NCBI RefSeq assembly: GCF_027947595.1
Contig: NZ_CP116257.1
Coordinates: 7,252,001 to 7,316,000 of the forward strand
DNA: 64,000 nt
Direction of reading: 5' to 3'
Source of the DNA: Streptomyces lienomycini
GTDB lineage: Bacteria > Actinomycetota > Actinomycetes > Streptomycetales > Streptomycetaceae
Shown: positions 58,784 to 64,000 of the stretch, piece after piece
Layout: each line of letters starts with the position of its first letter
How positions within the stretch are numbered: position 1 is the stretch's first letter
Made by a program: the position numbers and the translations under genes
The notes under the pieces: generated by a model
Databases searched by the model: none
What the model saw: the letters and a program-made list of their open reading frames with translations, nothing else
What the model was told of the DNA's origin: nothing

Positions 58784-61387
58784 TCAGTCCAGCACCGGCA
58801 GCAGCTCCGGCAGGTGCCCGTCGGAGGCGGCGGCCGCCCGCTGTCGCTCCTCGGGCACCGGGCCGTACAGCGTCGTCCGGGGCTTCGCCGGGCGGCCGGC
58901 CGCGTCGGCGACGGCGACGAGGTCCTCGACGGACTTGTAGGAGCCGTAGGACGAGCCCGCCATGCGGGAGATCGTCTCCTCCATGAGGGTGCCGCCGAGG
59001 TCGTTGGCGCCGGAGCGGAGCATCTGGGCCGCACCCTCCGTGCCCAGCTTCACCCAGCTCGTCTGGATGTTGGGGATGTGCGGGTGCAGGAGGAGGCGGG
59101 CCATCGCCGTGACCGCGCGGTTGTCCCGGAGGGTGGGGCCCGGACGGGCGATGCCCGCCAGGTACACCGGGGCGTTGGTGTGGATGAACGGGAGCGTCAC
59201 GAACTCCGTGAAGCCGCCCGTGCGCTGCTGGATCCCGGCGAGGGTACGCAGGTGGCCCAGCCAGTGCCGGGGCTGGTCGACGTGGCCGTACATCATGGTG
59301 GACGAGGAGCGGATGCCCAGTTCGTGGGCCGTCTCGATCACCTCGATCCAGGTGGCCGTCGGGAGTTTGCCCTTGGTGAGGATCCAGCGGACCTCGTCGT
59401 CGAGGATCTCCGCCGCCGTGCCCGGGATCGAATCCAGGCCCGCCTCCTTGGCGGCGCTCAGCCACTCGCGGATCGACATGCCGGTGCGGGTCGCGCCGTT
59501 GACGACCTCCATCGGCGAGAAGGCGTGCACGTGCATGCCGGGGACGCGGGCCTTCACCGCCTTCGCGATGTCGAAGTACGCCGTGCCGGGCAGGTCGGGG
59601 TGGATGCCGCCCTGCATGCAGACCTCGACGGCGCCCACCTCCCACGCCTGCTGGGCGCGGTCGGCGACCTGGTCGAGGGAGAGCGTGTAGGCGTCGGCGT
59701 CCGTGCGGCGCTGGGCGAAGGCGCAGAAACGGCAGCCGGTGTAGCAGACGTTGGTGAAGTTGATGTTGCGGGTGACGATGTACGTGACGTCGTCGCCGAC
59801 CACCGACCTGCGGACGTCGTCGGCGATCTCGCACAGGGCGTCCAGCGCGGGGCCGTCGGCGTGCAGCAGGGCGAGGGCCTCGTCGTCCGTGAGCCGCGTC
59901 GGGTCGTCGGCCGCCGTGGCCAGCGCGGCGCGCACGTCGGTGTCGATGCGCTCGGGGGCCATGCCGGGGGCGGCGGCCTCGCGCAGGGCGCCCCAGTCGC
60001 CGTACACCTCGTCGAAGTCGTCGCGCCGGTCCGAGGTGCGGCCCTCGGTGTCGATGGTGGCGTGCAGGTCGGTGCGGCCGGTGGCGGTGAACGCCTCGTC
60101 GGGTTCCTGCCACGGGTGGCCCTCGACCGTCGCGTCCGCGCGCGCCAGGCCCGTCGCCGGGTCGGCGAGCGCCGCCACGTGCGGGCGCAGGCGGGGGTCG
60201 AGCCAGGGCTCGCCGCGCTGGACGAACTCCGGGTACACGCAGAGGCGTTCACGCAGCTCGAAGCCGGCCGCCCGGGACTTCGCGGCGAGTTCGTCGATCT
60301 GCGGCCAGGGCCGCTCGGGGTTGACGTGGTCGATGGTGAGCGGGGAGACGCCGCCCCAGTCGTCGATGCCCGCGCCGATCAGCCGCTCGTACTCCGAGTC
60401 CACCAGGTTCGGCGGGGCCTGGAGGCAGGCGGACGGGCCCATGATGTGCCGGGCGACGGCGACCGCGGCGACCAGTTCGTCCAGCTCCGCGTCCGGCATG
60501 CCGCGCATCGCCGTGTCGGGCTTGGCGCGGAAGTTCTGGATGATCAGCTCCTGGACGCCGTGGTAGGCGCGGGAGACCTTCCGCAGGGCGAAGAGGGACT
60601 CCGCGCGCTCCTCGTAGGTCTCGCCGATGCCGAGGAGGATGCCGGAGGTGAAGGGGACGGAGGAGCGGCCGGCGTCCTCCAGGACGCGCAGCCGGACGGC
60701 CGGCTCCTTGTCCGGGGAGCCGTGGTGGGGGCCGCCGGGCTCGGACCACAGGCGGGTCGCGGTGGTCTCCAGCATCATGCCCATGGACGGCGCGACGGGC
60801 TTGAGCCGCTGGAAGTCCGTCCAGGACAGGACGCCCGGGTTGAGGTGCGGGAGGAGGCCCGTCTCCTCCAGGATGCGGATCGAGATCGCGCGGACGTAGG
60901 CGATCGTGTCGTCGTAGCCGTGCGCGTCGAGCCACTCCCTGGCCTCCGGCCAGCGGTCCTCGGGCTTGTCGCCGAGGGTGATGAGGGCTTCCTTGCAGCC
61001 GAGGGCGGCGCCCTTGCGCGCGATGTCGAGGACCTCGTCCGGCGACAGGAACATGCCGTGGCCCGCCCGGCGCAGCTTGCCGGGGACGGTGACGAAGGTG
61101 CAGTAGTGGCACTTGTCCCGGCACAGCCGGGTCAGCGGCACGAAGACGCTCTTCGAGTACGTGATGACGCCGGGGCGCCCGGCCGCCTCCAGGCCCGCGT
61201 CCCGGACCCGGGCGGCGGACGCGGTGAGCGCGTCGAGGTGCTCGCCGCGCGCCTGGAGCAGCACGGCCGCCTCGGACACGTCCAGGGCGACGCCGTCCCG
61301 GGCGCGTTTGAGGGCGCGACGCATGGAGTTCTCGGTGGGGCCGGTGGGGTCGGCGGGTCCGGTTCCGGAGGTCGCGGAAGTCGTCAT
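58784..61387 (-). CDS. fbiC: 7,8-didemethyl-8-hydroxy-5-deazariboflavin (FO) synthase, CofGH fusion
   Basis: An 867-residue fusion of two radical SAM enzymes that together build FO, the chromophore of cofactor F420, from tyrosine and a flavin precursor. The CofG half has the [4Fe-4S] motif C89-x3-C93-x2-C96 (CRDKCHYC); the CofH half has C548-x3-C552-x2-C555 (CYTGCRFC). Other fixed segments are [11 protein letters not shown] and NINFTNVCY. Fusion is normal in actinobacteria. ATG 61387 directly follows GAAGG, an unusually short spacing; ATG at residue 22 is an alternative. Confidence 0.96.
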   Translation of the reverse strand: MTTSATSGTGPADPTGPTENSMRRALKRARDGVALDVSEAAVLLQARGEHLDALTASAARVRDAGLEAAGRPGVITYSKSVFVPLTRLCRDKCHYCTFVTVPGKLRRAGHGMFLSPDEVLDIARKGAALGCKEALITLGDKPEDRWPEAREWLDAHGYDDTIAYVRAISIRILEETGLLPHLNPGVLSWTDFQRLKPVAPSMGMMLETTATRLWSEPGGPHHGSPDKEPAVRLRVLEDAGRSSVPFTSGILLGIGETYEERAESLFALRKVSRAYHGVQELIIQNFRAKPDTAMRGMPDAELDELVAAVAVARHIMGPSACLQAPPNLVDSEYERLIGAGIDDWGGVSPLTIDHVNPERPWPQIDELAAKSRAAGFELRERLCVYPEFVQRGEPWLDPRLRPHVAALADPATGLARADATVEGHPWQEPDEAFTATGRTDLHATIDTEGRTSDRRDDFDEVYGDWGALREAAAPGMAPERIDTDVRAALATAADDPTRLTDDEALALLHADGPALDALCEIADDVRRSVVGDDVTYIVTRNINFTNVCYTGCRFCAFAQRRTDADAYTLSLDQVADRAQQAWEVGAVEVCMQGGIHPDLPGTAYFDIAKAVKARVPGMHVHAFSPMEVVNGATRTGMSIREWLSAAKEAGLDSIPGTAAEILDDEVRWILTKGKLPTATWIEVIETAHELGIRSSSTMMYGHVDQPRHWLGHLRTLAGIQQRTGGFTEFVTLPFIHTNAPVYLAGIARPGPTLRDNRAVTAMARLLLHPHIPNIQTSWVKLGTEGAAQMLRSGANDLGGTLMEETISRMAGSSYGSYKSVEDLVAVADAAGRPAKPRTTLYGPVPEERQRAAAASDGHLPELLPVLD

Positions 61388-61575
61388 CCTTCGAGGATAC
61401 GAGCGGCGTGATCAGCACGGGCGGCCCGTCCCGGTGACCCACCGCACGGTTTCCGGTCCTCCATCCGTCTCCCCCCTTCCCTTGTCCCGCGGTTCACGGC
61501 TCAATACGAGGGTTGCACGCACCAACCCCTGCACCACCCGTGCCCTGTCATCGACGACACCTGGGGAGCAGCAGC

Positions 61576-63108
61576 ATGTGCGAGGACGACCACGAGCACG
61601 ACCACGCCGGGATCGGCAGACGCGCGGTGTTCGTGACGGGAGCCGCCGCCGCGCTTACGTTGGGGAGCGTGAGCTTCGCCTCGGCGGCCCCCCGGGAACA
61701 GCGGACCAGAACCGTACGCGGCACCCTGCCGCCCGGCGCCCCCGACTTCGTGTACGTCCCGGTCGAAGTCCCCCGGGGGGTGCGCGAGATCCGCGTCGCC
61801 TACACCTACGACCGCCCCGCCGTCCCGGCCGGCACCCAGGGCAACGCCCTCGACATCGGCCTCTTCGACGAGCGCGGCACCGGCCTGGGCGGCCGGGGCT
61901 TCCGCGGCTGGTCGGGCGGGGCCCGCACGGAGTTCTTCGTCCGCGCGGACGAGGCCACGCCCGGGTACGTGCCGGGGCCGGTGCGGGCGGGCACCTGGCA
62001 CATCGCGCTCGGCCCGTACACGGTGGCCCCGCGGGGCCTGGCGTACGAGATCACGATCACGCTGACCTACGGCGAGCCGGGTCGGACGCCGCGGCCGGTG
62101 TACCCGCCCGAGCGGGCCGGGGGGCGGGGCCGGGCCTGGTACCGGGGCGACTGCCACCTGCACTCCGAGTACTCCGACGGCCGCTACACCCTCGCCGAGA
62201 TCGCCGGGCTGGCGCGGGCGGCGGGCCTGGACTTCATCAACTCCTCCGAGCACAACACGCACTCCGCGCACCCGCACTGGGCCGAACTGGCCGGGGACGA
62301 CCTGCTGATCCTGCTCGGCGAGGAGGTGACGACCCGCAACGGCCACGTCGTCGCCCTCGGCACCGACCCCGGCACGTTCGTGGACTGGCGCTACCGGGCC
62401 CGCGACAACCGCTTCGGCCGTTTCGCCCGGCAGATCCGCCGCGCGGGCGGCCTGGTCGTGCCGGCCCACCCGCACGCCACCTGCATCGGCTGCAACTGGA
62501 AGTTCGGGTTCGGGGAGGCGGACGCCGTCGAGGTGTGGAACGGCGCCTACACGCCCGACGACGAGGTCGCACTGGCCGACTGGGACGGCATGCTGGTCGC
62601 CGCCGTGCGCGACGGGGGCGGGGCGGGCGGCCGGGGCTGGCTCCCGGCGATGGGCAGCAGCGACTCCCACCGCTCCCCCGACGTGATCGGCCGCCCGCAG
62701 ACCGTCGTCCTCGCCGACGACCTGACCCGCGAGGCGATCCAGGAGGGCATTCGCGCCGGGCGGTCGTACGTCGCCGAGTCGTCGAAGGTGTCGCTGTCCT
62801 TCGGCGCGTCCGGCGGCCGGGGCGAACACGCCGGTATCGGCGAGCGGCTGCGCGTGGACGGCGACACCCCGGTCACCGTCCGCCTGGAGGTGTCGGGCGC
62901 CCCGCGCTGCACGGTCCGGTTCGTCACGGACCAGGGGGTGCTGTTCACCGGCGACCCGCTGCCGGAGTCGGGCACCGGCACCGCGCAGTGGCGCACGACG
63001 GCCTCGTACGCGGCGTACGTGCGGGCGGAGGTGCGGCACGAGGCGGCGGCGGGCCCGCTGCCGGGGGCGCTCGCGGCGTTCACCAATCCGGTGTTCCTGG
63101 GCCGGTAG
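61576..63108 (+). CDS. Tat-exported CehA/McbA-type PHP metallohydrolase
   Basis: A 510-residue exported protein. A Tat-like signal (GRRAVFVTGAAAALTLGSVSFA) follows a short His/Asp-rich start (MCEDDHEHDHAGIG). A beta domain of about 140 residues precedes the PHP domain: metal motif DCHLHSEYSDG (H-x-H), then SSEHNTHS, VPAHPHATCIG and MGSSDSHRS. CehA/McbA relatives hydrolyse phosphate or carbamate esters outside the cell. GGGGAG precedes ATG 61576. Its end overlaps the convergent EEP gene by 29 bp. Confidence 0.88.
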   Translation: MCEDDHEHDHAGIGRRAVFVTGAAAALTLGSVSFASAAPREQRTRTVRGTLPPGAPDFVYVPVEVPRGVREIRVAYTYDRPAVPAGTQGNALDIGLFDERGTGLGGRGFRGWSGGARTEFFVRADEATPGYVPGPVRAGTWHIALGPYTVAPRGLAYEITITLTYGEPGRTPRPVYPPERAGGRGRAWYRGDCHLHSEYSDGRYTLAEIAGLARAAGLDFINSSEHNTHSAHPHWAELAGDDLLILLGEEVTTRNGHVVALGTDPGTFVDWRYRARDNRFGRFARQIRRAGGLVVPAHPHATCIGCNWKFGFGEADAVEVWNGAYTPDDEVALADWDGMLVAAVRDGGGAGGRGWLPAMGSSDSHRSPDVIGRPQTVVLADDLTREAIQEGIRAGRSYVAESSKVSLSFGASGGRGEHAGIGERLRVDGDTPVTVRLEVSGAPRCTVRFVTDQGVLFTGDPLPESGTGTAQWRTTASYAAYVRAEVRHEAAAGPLPGALAAFTNPVFLGR

Positions 63109-63922
63109 CCGGGGCGGGGGGCGTCCCGGCGTCGGCGAGGTCGACGACGACCGCCGCGTGGTCGGAGGGCCAGACCCCGTCCACGGGACCGTCGCCGGAC
63201 CGCCGGACCGCCAGGACCCGGCCGAGTCCGCCGGGTCCCGGCGGGCCCACGTGGACGTAGTCGATCCGTACGCTCGGCTCGCCGTCCGCGTGGGCCACGT
63301 ACGGGTTGGCGGTGTCCCAGGTGCCGGACGGCGCCCCCGGCTCGGCGTGCTCCCAGGCGTCGCGCAGCCCCGCCGCCCGCAGCAGGCGGACCTCCGGCGC
63401 CCCGGGGCGGGCGTTGAAGTCACCGGTGACGACGGGCGGGTGGGCGGTGCCGTGCCGGTGCCGGGCGACGAAGGCGGCGAGGGCGGCGGCCTGCTCGCGG
63501 CGCACGGCACGGGCGCGACCGCCCGAGGTCAGGTGGACGGTGAAGAAGGGCACCCGGTGCCCGGGCACGTCCAGCCGGGCGTACGCCGCCAGCCGCCCGT
63601 CGTCCAGTTCCGCGGGGGCGGGCAGCCGCAGCACCGCCCGCTCCACCACGGGCCGGCGGCTGAGCACCGCGGTGCCGACGCCCACCGTGTCGTCCCCGAT
63701 CCGCCGCTGCCACCGCCCGGGGGCGGGCGAGGGCCACCAGGCCGCGTGCAGACCCAGGCCGCGGGCCAGCCACTCGGCGAGGTTCTCCCCTCCGTCGACG
63801 GCCCACACCTCCTGGAGGCCGACGACATCGGGCCGCAACTCCCGCAGCACGGCGAGGATCGCCTCGCGCCTCTCGGCCCACGGGCCGAACCGCCACCACA
63901 GGTTCCAGGTCACGACCCGCAC
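63080..63922 (-). CDS. Endonuclease/exonuclease/phosphatase (EEP) family protein
   Basis: A 280-residue metal-dependent phosphodiesterase. Motifs in order: VVTWNLWW, VVGLQEVWA (catalytic Glu), FFTVHLTS, VVTGDFNARPG (Asp-x-Asn) and WPSDHAAVVVDL (Ser-Asp-His). The family includes nucleases and lipid or sugar phosphatases; substrate unknown. No signal peptide, so it is probably cytoplasmic. GTG 63922 puts the first strand at the N-terminus as expected; no clear ribosome site. The frame is open up to 63994, so a longer form is possible. Confidence 0.87.
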   Translation of the reverse strand: MRVVTWNLWWRFGPWAERREAILAVLRELRPDVVGLQEVWAVDGGENLAEWLARGLGLHAAWWPSPAPGRWQRRIGDDTVGVGTAVLSRRPVVERAVLRLPAPAELDDGRLAAYARLDVPGHRVPFFTVHLTSGGRARAVRREQAAALAAFVARHRHGTAHPPVVTGDFNARPGAPEVRLLRAAGLRDAWEHAEPGAPSGTWDTANPYVAHADGEPSVRIDYVHVGPPGPGGLGRVLAVRRSGDGPVDGVWPSDHAAVVVDLADAGTPPAPATGPGTPDW

Positions 63923-64000
63923 GCCCGCACCGCCCGTCTCTCGGCCCCGTCCACACCTTCCCCCAGAGGATTTCCGGAGAACATGGAGGCACACGAGACG
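63923..64000. other. Upstream region of the EEP gene, right edge
   Basis: Only 78 bases remain. They contain the leader or an N-terminal extension of the EEP gene; nothing else is supported. Confidence 0.5.

Overview
The window is high-GC actinobacterial DNA and is almost certainly from Streptomyces. The evidence is strong third-position GC bias, many GTG/TTG starts, an HrdD sigma factor with a SigR-type promoter, a DUF397/Xre pair, an ECF42 sigma factor with its DGPF partner, the F420 enzyme FbiC, and one in-frame TTA codon. It is chromosomal and mostly housekeeping or environmental-response genes. I see no secondary-metabolite cluster, rRNA or CRISPR array.

Bases 1-27.9 kb: end of a CPA-type antiporter, an MFS exporter, a FmdB-like zinc ribbon behind a CIRCE (HrcA) operator, MTA phosphorylase, a SAF/RcpC-like anchored protein, mscL, LtrA, a P1 peptidase, an L,D-transpeptidase lipoprotein, a DUF6227 protein, the fructose PTS operon (deoR-fruK-fruA), several drug exporters paired with TetR, WYL and MarR regulators, hrdD, a GNAT, a DODA-type dioxygenase, an M6 protease and a tandem double IclR regulator.

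Bases 27.9-30.5 kb: tRNA-Arg(CCT), followed about 1.9 kb later by a 21-bp direct copy (20/21) of its anticodon loop to T stem. Between the copies lie a small-molecule membrane transporter and, on the minus strand, what looks like the 5' part of a group II intron without its reverse transcriptase. I read this as the scar of a tRNA-targeted integrative element. A CbrC-like gene follows.

Bases 30.7-50 kb: metallo-beta-lactamase-fold hydrolase, membrane protein, a TetR gene with paired inverted operators, the ECF42/DGPF stress module, a SpoIIE-type phosphatase, an MFS/ArsR divergent pair, glutathione peroxidase, MerR, DUF397/Xre, a GPP34 protein, a D-Ala-D-Ala carboxypeptidase with a very long disordered N-terminus, a large membrane protein and a sodium:solute symporter.

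Bases 49.4-64 kb: VOC protein, an ADP-ribosylglycohydrolase homologue lacking its metal-binding aspartates, a secreted serine hydrolase, a deletion scar joining the 3' ends of an RsbW-like ATPase gene and a DUF397 gene, a GNAT-like protein, a TTA-containing DUF2165 membrane gene, and then a divergent pair: a SLATT/DUF4231 membrane protein and a TIR-TM-WD40 protein. That pair has the domain make-up of a membrane-bound NAD-cleaving defence or conflict module and is the best candidate for an undescribed system here. fbiC, a Tat-exported CehA/McbA-type PHP hydrolase and an EEP nuclease/phosphatase close the window.

Regulation is compact. Most transporter genes sit beside their own repressor with a short palindrome between them, and convergent genes are separated by strong hairpins. 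Short tandem repeats (15-18 bp) occur repeatedly both in intergenic DNA and in coding regions for disordered protein segments.
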